Below are positions 23,303-36,609 of a stretch of DNA of 64,000 nt, piece by piece. Location of the stretch: positions 72,525,795 to 72,589,794 of the forward strand of contig CM044874.1 of assembly GCA_024500155.1 (NCBI GenBank), written 5' to 3'. Position 1 is the first letter of the stretch; each line of letters opens with the position of its first letter. This DNA comes from Chenopodium formosanum (taxonomy: Eukaryota > Streptophyta > Magnoliopsida > Caryophyllales > Amaranthaceae). The notes under the pieces were generated by a model, which was not told the origin of the DNA, ran no database searches, and saw only the letters and a program-made list of their open reading frames with translations. A program made the position numbers and the translations under genes.

Positions 23303-26300
23303 TTAGGAGTGTGCACTAGATGATGCATTCAGAGACTGGTTTTGGGATGATTCATTGTTCAGTCCATACTGCAGCGCAGTAAAAAAATGGATCTTAGTTA
23401 GTATACTCCAAAATTTAGATGCAGGGACACCATGATCCATTGGCAGTGCACATTGAATACAATTCCAAATAAAATAATTTGGAAAGACATCGCGCCACAA
23501 TATAAGTATGAATAGTTGATACACAAGACTACAAGAGTAGTAACAACTACCACAGTTACTACAACATGCTTATTCAAGAATCTATATGCTTGAAGCAAAA
23601 CAAGAATAATGGAATGAAAAACAAGAAAAGATATTCCAAGTATACTGATTTCATCTCTAAACACAACAGGTACTAGTTGTATCTAAACAATATTTCCATT
23701 TAGAAAGATGTTCATGAAAAATTCTAGAAACATTGCCACAGTTCAGTACAATATGGCTAGTTGTGAATATTAGCAAACATAATAATTGTTATGTGAAGGG
23801 AGTTAGCCAGTTAGGAAAAGGGTTTAAAGGACAGGTAAGCCAGGGACAGGAGAAAACTTCATGCCCGGGGGTGCCAATTCTTCAAGCATTACTAAGTTAT
23901 GTATGTGATTAATGATCTCGGGATATATTTTGTCGTGGGAATCCTAATCACATTTAAATGAGATATATATTTGGTCACTTTGATGAAGATGGTATCAAAC
24001 AGGGCAGTTATTAATCAAAATTTTCTATATAAAGCATAATTAAACTCCATTCCTCATATCCAGCATATATTTAGTCTGAAATCATTTCGATAAAAAAATT
24101 GGTATCTCCATTTCTCATATTTAGCAAATTCAATAGCACTAATCAAGAAGCATCAAAACATGTGTTATTCCACTTCAGCAAAAGTTATAAAAGGTAAACT
24201 CCCAACAGCCTATCACTTCAGAATCTCAGCCTGTCAAGACTCAGGAAAATAAGAATTCCAGAAGAAAAACAAAAAAGTATCATTAATGCAAAAAACTCGT
24301 AGCTTCCTTTAAAGCAAGTACCTTCTGTCTTATCCGGGTCGTCCACATGTCAGAAAAAGTTCCCCTTCCTTCACCCTTCAAGGACGATTGATTTGATTGA
24401 GAGTAAAGCAGTGGCTCCCTTATTCTACCTCTTCCAGCAGCATTACCATCCTCAAGATCAGAGTCTTCTCTTGGAGTATGAATCATAGCTCGTAGGACCA
24501 AAGATAACAGGACCGACAATGCCTATGTAAAATAATAAATGGACTAAACACGGTCAGAGAACTGAAAGCTTGAAAGCCAAATGGTACAATTGCAGTTAAG
24601 TCCCAAAAGATATCGACATCATATAAAAACCAAGTATCATTCTATGCAGGACGTCCCAAAATAAACTACAAATTACTGTATTGGACTGTACCCAAAAAAA
24701 ACTCTGTTTTGGAAAATGGTTTCAAAGCAGTGAGCCAATACAGCTATACACGAGGCTCATCCCCTCCCTTTTCAGCTAGCGCACACTACATATGTTATAA
24801 GCAAATGGTTTAACTAAAATAATATTTTCCCCTTTTATCTCTACCTCAAATCAACCCTGTTTTTCCTTTCTATATCATAATACTTACTGTTCTTAAAGAA
24901 AGTGCAAAAGGGAACTAACAAACTTATTAGGGACAGAGAGAGTAGTAATTCCATTTGTATTCAGCTGCACAAGTCTGTTCATGATGTTATGACATAATAC
25001 AGATAGTAACAGTAAGAAAAGAAATGTACAGTTCAATACTCCTTGCTAAGGTTTGAAATCTATTATGATTTTTTTGATCCCAAAAAATGATTACCATCAT
25101 ATAACTCAAATGGTTTTTAGATTGCCGCCTTGGTACAAATATGCACACTAGAAAGATACATAAATGTCAACAATCATGAGGTGTGTAATGCCATCATTAC
25201 ATGATTCTTGAATTATTCACATCTTGACTATTGGCTAGGAAATATATAATGACAGTAACATTTCTCTTTCCCTTCATGTAAAATTTCAGTTGTATTTCCT
25301 ATCCTTCCTAAATGATTACTCCCTCTGTAATTTCTTCAGTGTCCTGCGTACAGTCTGCAAATTTTGTGAAAACTTTTCACTGGTACTTGTTTAAAATTAG
25401 AAGTGGTAAATTTCAAACAGAAAAAGGTTTTAATGTACATCAATTTTATAGTACTACCATTCATTGGATAGCCTTCATATACACTTATACCCTTTCCTTC
25501 AATGTGAATCTCAAATGATTTCCTATAAGCAGTCAATATACTGCTTCATTCTATATTATCACTAATGTATAAAAACAAGTGAGGACGGAACATTTTTTTT
25601 CAATCTGAAACCCCCAGTAGCACAAAACTGTATAAAATCATGCAAAAGCTAGTTTCTAGTACATATGCAGTATGTATAGTTAACAACTTTGTATATGTGA
25701 AAAGAGACCACTTTCTAGTGGGTGAAAGGTGGAAAGTAAGGATCATTGTATACATGACAATTATCAAAATCTACAAGACACAAATGAGAACAAATAAAAA
25801 AAAAAACTACCACATAAAGTCTACAGTTACATGATGCAGCAGGACCAATTAAGAAGAGATGCATAAATACAACATGGGACAGGTCCAACATGCATTGAGG
25901 CAGTATCATTGCACATAATTGCAAGCTGAGAAGAACAATACAAAAAAGTATATTTATGATAAATTCCATAATTCCAAAGCACAAGGCTATTAATATCGAG
26001 GAATTTTACAATGGTTATTATTTCAAAGGGGGAAGAGATGTAAGAAAAAGAAATCAACTACAGTAGCAGAGAAAGCACATCTCAAAGAAGTTTTCATCAT
26101 TGAATGCTGCCAGGGGCCCAGAAGAAACATTTTGTGTATTATTTTACTACTTCAATGTGCAGTACATAGCAAGAGTATTTAAGAAAACACAGAGTGCTTG
26201 GGCCATTTTTTCTTCATTGCATGTCCTCAGCATTCCAGTATCCAAACCTATTCAACATATTGAATGCACAACATTGACAAAAAAAAACCATCCTCAAATT

Positions 26301-27979
26301 CTTCAAGATTTTTGGTGGTTTTCTACCTCAATTCAGACAATATAACTTGGACACCTCACAACCACGGAACAGAAGCTTTCATTCACTTTTCAGTATACCG
26401 ATAATGAAAAGATATTCCAATTCCAAAAGCCCTTGGAGTTTCATGTTTGCAGAACTACCATATTATATTTCCAACTCAAGCCTCTTTCTGCAACACTGGC
26501 TCATCCTTAGCGTGCCATAACTTCCATCTTGATTGTTGGACTACTCTTGCATTCCTTTGACAAATGTCTTAATAACAAACAGTGTATAGTTTAAGCTCTA
26601 CACTACAATAGTCTATCTCATAGTAAATGCATTATTTACCCTCTAAACCATAACATAAAACTTTATTCTGAATATTCTTTGTCAATATCTTTAATTATCC
26701 AGTGCTTTAGAACAGCTATCCAGATGATTGAACTCATTGAAGTGTCCCATATTATAATATATGCTTGTTCTACAGGTAGGTAGTACAACTCACAAGAGCA
26801 AAGAATACAATAATTCCATTATGAGAATTAATCCTCATCTGTACAAGTAGGCAGTTCTGACTCACAATTGCATGCATGGCAGCATGGGCTGTTAGCATAT
26901 ATGATGAACAGTACCACAAAATTATAGAGCTCAAAATATGAACTCTGAAGATTTAAACTCTTCTCAATGCAATATATACGCACCATCCTAAATTCTGGTC
27001 TATCAACAACTCTTAACCAAAACAAGTGTTGCCTTGCTTTTATGCATGTCTGTTGTTAGACCTTTATAGATATTGTGTCTTACTTGCATAATAGCTCCCC
27101 TCCAAACCAACTTGATGCACTAAGAACTCGTGGTTCGGACCCGCTTGTGCTCGCCTTGAAGTATCGGCCGTCACAAGCCCCGACCACCCACACTCCGTCG
27201 CCTAAATAGACGTGAGCGCTCCTTTGATTTAATTGTCCGCTTGTGTTGCTTTGTGCTCACAAGCCCCTCTTCCGCTCAAGGCTAGTGTTCTTACCGCCAA
27301 AAGGCTAGAGCGCGCCGCACGTTTCGGGCTCCAAACTCCCGGAATGTGACAGTTGAACTTCACCACTTTCCATTATCATGCCCCCATTTTCAACAAGTTT
27401 GTTTGACAAGGAATCACATTTGTGTTCCTTTCTTGATTGTTCACAACTTGTACATCAACTCATCAACCAACTTCACTTCTCAAAGGTGCTCTCACTATTC
27501 CATGCTTATTCAACCTCCTTCCAAAAGCAAATTTTATTTGAAGAGTATATACAAGTTATCCAACTTATCCAATTCAAAAGCCACAAATACAAGTTTAGGT
27601 TGTGTTATGCTGAATAATTAAGCCTCATAAAGAAATCTTATTGCTATCAGGGGAGCATGTCTTAGATGCAACCTCATATTATAATCGAGTTCTCGTTAGA
27701 GACACTTATAACTTTTGGTCTTAACTTCTGTTCAAGAAATAACACATCCTCATCAATAAAATCAGTGTAAACTATAGAGACAATACTTTCCTCCCCTACA
27801 AGGCTACAACTGTGCAATAATCTACTTTTGCTCGACATTGGACATGATATTGTTTGGAAGAGAGAAAAATAAATCAAAAGATGTTCATATCTTTCTCTTC
27901 CATATTAGTCACAGCAAGACATAGTTTGAAAAACTTCTACCTTATACAAGAAAATTATGCACAACACACTTGAACCCAA

Positions 27980-28028
<49 letters not shown>

Positions 28029-30897
28029 AAGATATTTAAAAGCATTCATTTTGTGTTTAATGCATCCTGAATGATTACTAGAGGAGAACAGATACCAGCA
28101 CCAGTCACCAAGGGGTTGAAGCTACTAAAAAAAACTAGTTTCAGGATATTTTTGTAGTGGAATTATTGATAATGAACTATGATCCAATTGTCAAAAGAAT
28201 GATATACCTGGACACTGAGCAAAGTTAGGCCAAGCCACTTGCATATATCAATATTCTCTTTTACAAAAGATTTAAGCTTCTCAAGCTCCCCAGTTGGATC
28301 ATATGGAAGATCCTGAACAACAAAGAAAGACAAGTAAATATGCTATGAGTATAGACCCAAACAAAAAAGACCTTTAATATATGCATCATACAGGTGCCAC
28401 TGGTTATTTAATTGTGTTAAATGAACTAACCTTGTCCCAATGTTGATCAATTGCAATAAAAACCACAGCAGCTGCTTCAAGTAATATTAGCAAAATTGAA
28501 AGGAACATGTACTGAGGAATTTAAATGTTAAGGAAATCTCACATAACTACCGGACAAACACCTATTCTATTTGCTTTTCACTATATCGTCTAAATTCTAC
28601 CCTGTATCAAACAGCAGAGAGATGTTCAAGGCAGTAATGAGTATCACATGCCATTAGAGTGCATCGACATATAGTAGCATTGAAGAATCTAAAACATATT
28701 ATATAACATAAAATGTTTGACTTATGCCTGCTACAAAACAATTCACCATTTGCTATAAGTAGGCATCAGATTATTTACATTTGTCCAAGGATACAAAGCA
28801 GAGGCAACATCCATTAAATCCTTCAGCTGCAATGTGACCAATGCAAGACATGCAGCATAGTAAAACACCAACCACCATTAAAAAGTATATGAACCTGCCA
28901 AAAAAAAAAAAAAAAAAAAAGCCCGATGAAACCCATACGTTGCTCAACCACTGTGGCTTCTTTATCAATTCAGGGAATACAATTTCATGTAATTAACCAG
29001 TAATGACACATTTGAGTAGAATAATTATCTCAAATGAAAGGTATAAACTTATGATAAAGAAAGATGATTACTAATAAAGTAATGATTGTACACTACTGCT
29101 CGAAAAAATTGCTCTAGCTTCAACCGACAAATTTCTGTCATTGTTTGATTACAAAAGATTGTCCATTAAAGTGGCTTTGGCAAACAAGGAAGATATATTT
29201 ATCATACAATAAGCAGAAAATTCAAATCAAGAACAATGCAGAGCAAAACAGAGGAATACAACTACAAATCTATTTTAATGGAAAAAGAACAGCATTAAAG
29301 TAAGGACATTATAAATATTGAAAGAATATGAAATCCATACTGAGGTAACTTTGGTTCCCTTACAGAGTTTGCAAAGTTGAGGTACTGAGAAAACCCTAAA
29401 GCAAAACTCCCAACCCCTAGAGTTACTAACAGCCAACCAGGCAGAAGTGAGGTATATGGCATTTGATTATATAAGTCTGAAGGTTAGTCTGTGTACATAG
29501 ATACCCTTGGTAGCACTGCTATATACCCTCAATATTCAGAAGAGGGAAATTAATCTTTTAAGATGTAAATGACATAATTTCTACAGCCAAGTCGGCCATC
29601 ATAGAGAAAATTTTCATACTTAATAAATCAGCTGACAAGAATGTTTCTCTTGTTTCCTACATCCCATCTCACAATTTCCAGCAAATCCGCTTGGCAATGG
29701 CAGAAATTCAATGTCGACCCATTATTTCTAAACTTGCCAGAACTTGATAAGCAATTTATTAGTGCTGCAATTAAGTTGGTTCATTATCAATACAAATGGA
29801 AGTGCTCTTTCTGTCATTCCTAACAAGATAGATTGATATACATGCACCAGATATGGTAGGCCAATTTACAATAGGCGTAGGCAGAAGCACTGACGCTTTG
29901 CATTGTCCTACTCCCACCTTCCCTTCTAGTACAATCCGATCACCCAATCGTAGAGCCTATAGTTGAATGATATCAAGCATTTGGCCACTTATCATAAACT
30001 AATTAATGAATGAAAGAACACAGCAATATACCTACTCCACAGCTTAGAACATGACTATTGAACACAGATAGAAGGAACACATATATAGAAAGGATACTTT
30101 AGCCTTTCCCATCAGAAAAAAACTCTTACTAGTTAAAGTTTTTACTGTTTTCTTGGCCAGAAATTCTTCGGGTTATAAATTTCGGGATACTAGAGTTGAT
30201 GCATTACTTCCATTGTGGTAAATTGCGAAAATTCTAGCTTCATATTTTTTGGGATACTCGCATTCATTATGACAACAAGGCTTAGCACATTGATGAGCTT
30301 AACACTAATCAAGAAAAGAAAGAAAACTTCCAGCAGTTCCACATTTCCTCATACAATCTAAATGCATTATTAGATAGAAAATGGAATCAATTCAAACATT
30401 CACGCGCATAAATCGTATCTTACTTACTAACATTTCATAAATTGTCGACAAATCTAACAAGAACAATTAAAAAATCTTCTAATAAAAATCATATAATAAA
30501 TTAACAATTGACAAAATCGTAAAAATTCAGCAAAAACAAAACAATCAAAATGCCAAATTACTGAGGTTTTGAGAAAATTATACCATGGTGCAGGAAGCTG
30601 AATGAAATGCAAGTGCGAATCCAAATCAATTTCGGACCCCGAAACTACTTTTACAGCAAAATCAAAAGATTCAATCTGATCAACAACTTCGAGCGATCCT
30701 CCATTGTTGTAAATAGAAGGAAGATAATTCGGCGTCGGAGCTGAAGGCGGAGACGAAGGAACAACCGGAGCTTGATTTTGCCACTGATTTAGCAAGTAAG
30801 CGGAGTAGATTACGGTCGGCAAAACGACAAAAAATTGCAAGAAATTGAGGAATTTCAAATTGAATGCCAGTAATTTGTGACAACAATTGGTTCTCAT
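23303..30897 (-). CDS. Tetraspanin, TET18 / TOM2A-homologue type
   Basis: Six exons on the minus strand (30897-30584, 28894-28795, 28511-28431, 28312-28208, 24522-24322, 23368-23303) join in frame to 288 codons plus stop, all with GT-AG borders. The N-terminus MRTNCCHKLLAFNLKFLNFL leads into membrane segment 1. LPAPW precedes segment 2 (FIYFLMVVGVLLCC). GFNGCCLCF is followed by segment 3 (ILLILLEAAAVVFIAI). The loop DQHWDKDLPYDPTGEL and NIDICKW is conserved in plant TOM2A-like tetraspanins. Segment 4 ends LVLRAM, before a cytosolic tail with REPLLYSQ. Arabidopsis relatives are membrane scaffolds; TOM2A itself is a host factor for tobamovirus multiplication. Which paralogue this is cannot be told here. 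The large introns (1.7 and 3.7 kb) contain repeat debris. Confidence 0.88.
27110..27350. other. GC-richer island inside tetraspanin intron 4
   Basis: The block contains GGTTCGGACCCGCTTGTG, CCGTCACAAGCCCCGACC, GAGCGCGCCGCACG and related words, clearly richer in G+C than the intron around it. It has no coding frame and no terminal repeats I could match. It is probably a retroelement fragment of unknown class. Confidence 0.4.
27981..28024. repeat. Poly(A) run of about 44
   Basis: A homopolymer A tract in tetraspanin intron 4. On the coding strand of the gene it is a T-run. Confidence 0.9.
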
Positions 30898-30983
30898 TGT
30901 TTGTGTGGTGAAATTTTCGAGGATTTTGAACGAGGAAATGAGGAATTTAGGGGGAAATTGAAGGATTTTTGATTTTTTTGAAG

Positions 30984-30998
30984 AACCCTAACCCTAAA
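30984..30998 (-). promoter_or_regulatory. Telo-box in the tetraspanin leader/promoter
   Basis: AACCCTAACCCTAAA lies about 90 bases upstream of the tetraspanin ATG. The telo-box (AAACCCTAA) is a known plant element near transcription starts of housekeeping and cell-cycle genes. Function at this locus is inferred from sequence only. Confidence 0.5.
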
Positions 30999-31260
30999 TT
31001 TTGGGATTGCAGAAAAAGAGCGCGAGAAAAAGTGAGGAGAGCTTTTAACGAATTTGGGAGTGGAATGAATTATGGTTGAGATTTGTTGTCTGGCTTACGT
31101 AATGATGACTGATGAGAACGAAGGGCAACTGTTTTTCAAATTTAGGATTTGGCGTTAATGTTAAGAGGATTTCGATATTTGGAAATGTATTCATCAATTT
31201 CATATTGAGTTTATAAATTGAGTATACTTTTTTTTTTTTTTTGAACATTAATTGAGTTTA

Positions 31261-31397
31261 GGTTCTATTCTGATTGACTAAAATGAGTTGAAATGAAGTA
31301 ATTAGAGCTAAACTAGACTGAACTAAATTAAATATTTTATGAGAGGAGAAAATTATGAACTGAGCTGAACTGAAAATAAGCTGAAGAGAACAAGCCC
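31261..31397. mobile_element. Tourist-like MITE with TTA target duplication
   Basis: Left end GGTTCTATTCTGATTGACT and right end GAGAACAAGCCC are imperfect inverted repeats. TTA flanks both sides (31258-31260 and 31398-31400). The interior shares TTTTATGAGAG and TGAACTGAGCTGAACTGAA with its relatives. Confidence 0.75.
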
Positions 31398-31458
31398 TTA
31401 GTTGACATATTTGAAAAAAAAAAAAAAAGTTTAGTTAACATAGGTATGAGGTCACGAA

Positions 31459-31716
31459 GGGTATGTGGGAAGTAGAGTGTGCTGAGGCAGCAGCTATGCG
31501 TTTTGGGCTCTTGGTGGCTAGGCGCTTGGGTGTGTCGCAGGTCTGGCTGAAAGGTGATTCTTCTTCTGTATGTTCAGCAATCAAAAACGGTTATAGAGGT
31601 TGCTCGCTGATTTGGTCAATTTATGATGATATTAGCATGTTATCTAGTGTTTTAATGCTTTTGTTTCATCTCATGTCAGAAGGGTCTGATTTATAATATT
31701 GCTGCTTTTCGTTTTC

Positions 31717-31751
<35 letters not shown>

Positions 31752-31755
31752 AAAA
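31459..31755 (+). mobile_element. 5'-truncated L1-type LINE with 16-bp target duplication
   Basis: A 297-bp insertion flanked by perfect direct repeats GGTATGAGGTCACGAA at 31443-31458 and 31756-31771. Its frame encodes the end of a plant LINE RNase H domain: CAEAAAMRFGLLVARRLG (catalytic Glu region), VWLKGDSSSV (catalytic Asp region) and ending soon after. It terminates in a poly(A) tract of about 30, broken by single G residues. Variable-length duplication, 5' truncation and a 3' poly(A) tail together show target-primed reverse transcription. Confidence 0.92.
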
Positions 31756-32679
31756 GGTATGAGGTCACGAATAATCTAGTCTATATTTTAATTTATATTT
31801 GCTAAGTTTGATTTATAAAAAGTTTAAAAGATAAAATAAGTTTAGTCAAACAAAGTTGATCAAAAAAAGTCGATTTAAGTTTAATGAGCTTTCTTTTAAG
31901 AGCTTACAAGTTATGGGTGAGATTTGGCAAAGCAACGACTAGCCTTCATAGTAGAAATTATGATCCATCATTATCTGCTATTGTAGTTCAGATTTTCTTT
32001 TATTTATAATTGTTGCAATCCTAAACTCATCTTTGGTGATTTATTTGTTGAATACTAACTGATTGAGATTTCTCATTTTCTTAGGAATGAGTGTTGCAAT
32101 AATTATAGCTGAATTCATCTTTATATAGGTTAATGAGATGAAATATAATAAGATATGTAAAGATAGTACTTTATTATTTTACTCAAATACAGTAAATTAT
32201 AACCTTGTAAGAAAATATTCAATATACATTCTCTATTAAAACGATGAGAACTTAACTCTTTTAAAGTTATAGAAAATAACCTAAGCCAGGTCATTGCGCA
32301 TTAATGAATGTAGCAACTCCTTTTATCTAAATAAAAATACACAATTTTTTTACAAATTACTTGTATATAGATGCAAGGGTTTTTCCTCTCATACATCATC
32401 GATCCTTGATGTATACTCACTCTTCTAAAATATTCATATTTTCCTCAAGGATAAGAGTTTTTAAACTAAATATCATCATCCACATCAAGTGCATACAAGT
32501 ATATTGTGAGGGTATAATAGTGGTGTTAAATTAAGGAAATAAATGAGTGAACCAAATCAATTAATCATAACATTTGGCACTACACAAATATTAAATCATA
32601 AGGCTTATTTGAACAAGTGTGTATATATATAAGGCTTTGAGGATAGTTAATTGAATTGAATGGTGTAAGAAAAGAAGCC

Positions 32680-33055
32680 GAGGAGCGGCCTCTCTAAGAG
32701 GTGGAGACATTATGCCTTGATCGGACATAATTGAGGCATAAGTTCTAGAAGTTTTAAAGAGGCCTCTCCTAAATGGTGGAAAGGTTGCGCCAATCATTTA
32801 GCTAGAGAGGCCTCTTCTATAAGGTTCCTACAAAAGATGTTACACTTTGAGGCAATAATAACTTCTTTGTCACCATGGATAGGTAGGTGGTCTCTCCAAC
32901 ATGGAGAGGTTGCACTAGTCACATGGAGAGGTCTCTCCAAATAAATCCAGAGTTTCTACAATTTGAAGCAAATATACCCTTGATGCGTAACATGCATGTA
33001 TAATGGTAATGGAGAGACCACGCGAATAAAGATGGAGAGGTCGCGCCCCTTCACA
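32680..33055. repeat. Cluster of dispersed GGAGAGGT(C/T)GCGCC-like modules
   Basis: Variants of TGGAGAGGTTGCGCC occur near 32776, 32898, 32922 and 33033, with related forms near 32699 and 33010. They are interleaved with GAGGCCTCTC words near 32682, 32758 and 32807. Spacing is irregular, so this is not a simple tandem array. The nature is unknown. Confidence 0.55.
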
Positions 33056-33761
33056 TATGTGAATTGAATGTGTTGTTTTGTATACTATATGTCGTGACTT
33101 ATTTTTATTGTCCGATTGATTTATATTAGTAAGCTTTAAGCTATATATACGTAGTTTAATTTCTCATTGCATTTATTGAAATGTAATCATTATTTATTTT
33201 TTAAAAAAATGGGTTAAAAGCTAGGGTTGGATTTAAGAATTAAATTAGTTCGTTCTTCCTTAGCTTGCTACCCTTGTGCTTAAGATCGAGAGAAATTAAA
33301 TGAAATGATTTGTTTATTGATGCTCTTATAAACAATTAGTCATTGTTATTACAACAACAGTCTCATTGCTTGAGTGTAAGTGTGTAACATATATACTAAC
33401 ACATCATATTGTCGCGATGATGACTAAACTTCATTTAATTATGTGTACAAAAAACAAATTAAAGTAACAATCTAAGAAAGCTAGACATGGAATTATGTGG
33501 TGGGGTTTTATATACAGCTTGGGTAGATATATATAGAATGATGAATTGATGATTGCTATGAATATAAATAACCCAAATAGGTTGGACATTAGAATAATGC
33601 ATCATTGATTTACGTTCAAATTTACTTTAAAACTGTTTTGGAAATAACTTTTCATACCCAAAATGTATGTATGGACTCAGGATTCATGCATGATTGAGTC
33701 TATTTCCGTTAATCTGTACAGTAATAGTGCACAATGTAAACCAACTCATTACGCAACATTA

Positions 33762-33774
33762 TTATTATTATTAT

Positions 33775-33819
<45 letters not shown>

Positions 33820-33820
33820 T
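33762..33820. repeat. (ATT)n, T-run and (GT)n compound microsatellite
   Basis: ATT units run into about 30 T residues followed by five or six GT units. On the minus strand this could be the tail of the adjacent candidate SINE. Confidence 0.9.
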
Positions 33821-33985
33821 TAGAGAGCCACAAGGATGGATGATAATAATCGATCCCAGAATCAACTAGAATCGACGGTAGGGGGAAGCTCAAACCACAT
33901 GAACTATCCCTTACTCTCTCAACGCATTATGCTACATACACACGCCACTTATGCACTAATGATTTCGGAGCATGAATCCAACTAT
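33783..33985 (-). mobile_element. Candidate tRNA-derived SINE
   Basis: Read on the minus strand, the block starts with an A-box-like TAGTGCATAAGTGG. About 50-60 bases on comes a B-box-like GTGGTTTGAGCTTCC, and it ends in a CA-rich and poly(A) tail. This is the order expected of a plant SINE. No clear target duplication could be identified because the 3' flank is a microsatellite. Confidence 0.4.
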
Positions 33986-36492
33986 TTATTGCTAACGACT
34001 ATTTGAAGGACAGTACTTTGATTCAATTCGAGTCTTGTTCGAGTATACTATATTTGATCGATCATGAATATATAAAATGACCTTCATTTTCAGTGTTCAT
34101 GAAACATTTCCCTTAATGACCCTAATCCATATTAAGCTACATTATATACAACAGCGTATATTATAAAGCTGGCAATGAAATAGTATATGTATTAAAATTG
34201 CTATTAATGGTCCATAATGTTGGTACATATAATTGTTGGATCCATCATTATAATCGATTAATAAATTCAGCAACTAAATTGGAGTACTAATTAATTTTTT
34301 CATGAATTAGATTTCCATCATATATCTTATGTCCATAACAAACAATTATCACTTATTATGTGAAGACAACACTTTCAAGATGCTAAGGCGAGCTGTAAAC
34401 ACCGTTGCCTCAACTACTTGACTAATAATCAGTCACGATGAAGAGTGTAGGGTTCTAGTATATACTTCGTACATTTTACTACACCACAAATATTTGTATT
34501 TATGTGTTTGTAATTAATTATTATTTGTACTAGTTTAATGAATTTGGAAATATAGTCACATTTTCTATATAGAAGTAGAACGTGCTAATATTATTATTCT
34601 TAAAAGCATATGCTTCCGGTCTTCCACTTAAGTCTTGCTCTGTTCTCCTTATAACTTTATAAACACTGATTTCAATTAAAAACAAATAAGTTCATATCAA
34701 TGTTATTAGTTCAGGTTAGATATGTTCAAAAAAACAAAAAGAAAAAAAAAAAACAGATGGCATAAAATGTGGTTAGAATTATCTAAATATAATGCCCTTT
34801 TTTTTTTTTGAGGGGGAAATATAATGCCCTTTTAAGATATGTTTAATAAGTTAAATTAATTTAACTAAATTCAGATAAACTCAATTCACCTGATTTTCAA
34901 TAATCTAAATTAAATAAATGAACTTAATGTAACCTATGTGAACTTATCAAAAATCTTATCAGAACTTACTTGAAAGATAAAATAAATATGAATAGCTCTT
35001 ATCAATCCGTATATCTTAAACTTATTTATGAACAAAAATGAATTATTGAACATAGCCTAATTTTATAAGTTCACGTGCACTTGAAAATAAAATTAAGTAA
35101 ATAGAATGGAGCCTAGTTAGTTGTGATCGTATTAAACATAAGTGGCCTATTAATCAGGGATATTCAGGTTGGTTATGGTTAATCCGATCTAGCTTAGTGA
35201 CCACCTTTACCTCGGGCCCGACCCTCTAATAATGCACTTATCAACCCCGGTTGACTTCTCTTGTGAGAGAGCAATGGGAAGTGTTGAGGAGTTGTTTGCC
35301 GACCATAGTTTCAGTCACTTGAATTTGTTGATGTTACTATTTTATACTAGTACCATTACTATTTAGCATGAGATATACATTTACATTTTAACTCACGTAC
35401 ATAATATTTCTACTCCATTACAAAATAGTACTAATAGCTTCCAACTAAAAGGTGACATTTTATTGGAGATTTAATTTCAGTGTACTATATAGTGTCAGTT
35501 TTTGAAAATGACATAATTTAGCCAATGTACAAGAAGCTTAACTAACTATGTGGACATTTATAAGTGCTTTTGCCAGAAAATTTATTAAAAAAATATCAGA
35601 TGAATAATGATGAGTTGTCAATGAGATCCAATATGATGTAAGCTAGGGGGCCATTGGCCATAGTAAAAATTTATTAATTTTTTTTCCTTCCAAATTTATG
35701 TAAGAAACAATTTACAGTATTTTAAGAGTAATTTTTAGGAAAATGCATGCATGTCCTCATGTGTTAGTTTGCGTAAGAAATAAGATTCCTCTAAAAAAAA
35801 AGTAAAAATAATTTAAAGAAACTTTTTTCAAGTTATTATCAATAAATTAAATAAATAAATAAATGGAGTCACAAAATTATTATGATGTTGTGTTGATCCA
35901 AAATATGGATAAGAAGTTTTATATAAAGTATAATCCATACATATTGATTTTAGTGTCTTTCTTGAGTCGTAATAACTCAATTAGCTTCATATCTAATTAA
36001 AATATTTAATTAGGTATTTGATGATCATATCATAACCCTCACAAATTTTTGCTTGGTCCGAGACCTAATTTTCATCTAGTGAGTCAAGCCTTATTTAGTA
36101 TTTTATAGTGATTTGATTATGTGGTCATATTGTTTAGGTAACACGATCGATACATTACGTAGTATATGCAAAGTGCATGAGTTGTACTACTCCGATCTAA
36201 TAATAAGAAAAGAAGAATTCATCTCATCTCATCACTCTAAATAATTTAAGAGAAATTGTGGCCTACACATTCATCTCACAACTGTCACAAGAAAATCCAC
36301 CTTTTAGTTATTCCTATTCCAAGTTCTTTAATAGCAATGTAATAAAAGAATTGAGCGCTTTAAAAAAGTTCACATATATGCAATGAAATGAACCTTGAAA
36401 GAAAGAAACCTAATAATAAGTCTCACATATAATTGCTAAGAATAATGCTTAATTAAAGTGCCTAAACTTATTAGGTAAATAGGTACTACTTA

Positions 36493-36609
36493 GGGTCTGT
36501 TCACATTTACTGAACTCAGCTGAATTGAACTGAATATTTTATGAGGGAAAAAAATTATGACCTGGACTGGATTAAACTGAATTGAAATTAAGTTGAAGTG
36601 AACAGACCC
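36493..36609. mobile_element. Tourist-like MITE, 117 bp
   Basis: Ends GGGTCTGTTCACATTTACTG and, read inward from the right, GGGTCTGTTCACTTCAACTT. Flanks are TTA on the left and TAA on the right, so the 3-bp duplication is imperfect or mutated. The interior has CTGAATATTTTATGAG, as in related copies. Confidence 0.8.

Noticed and set aside
30984..30998. Interstitial telomere repeat
   Set aside because: Only two CCCTAA units are present, near a gene start; a telo-box explains it better.
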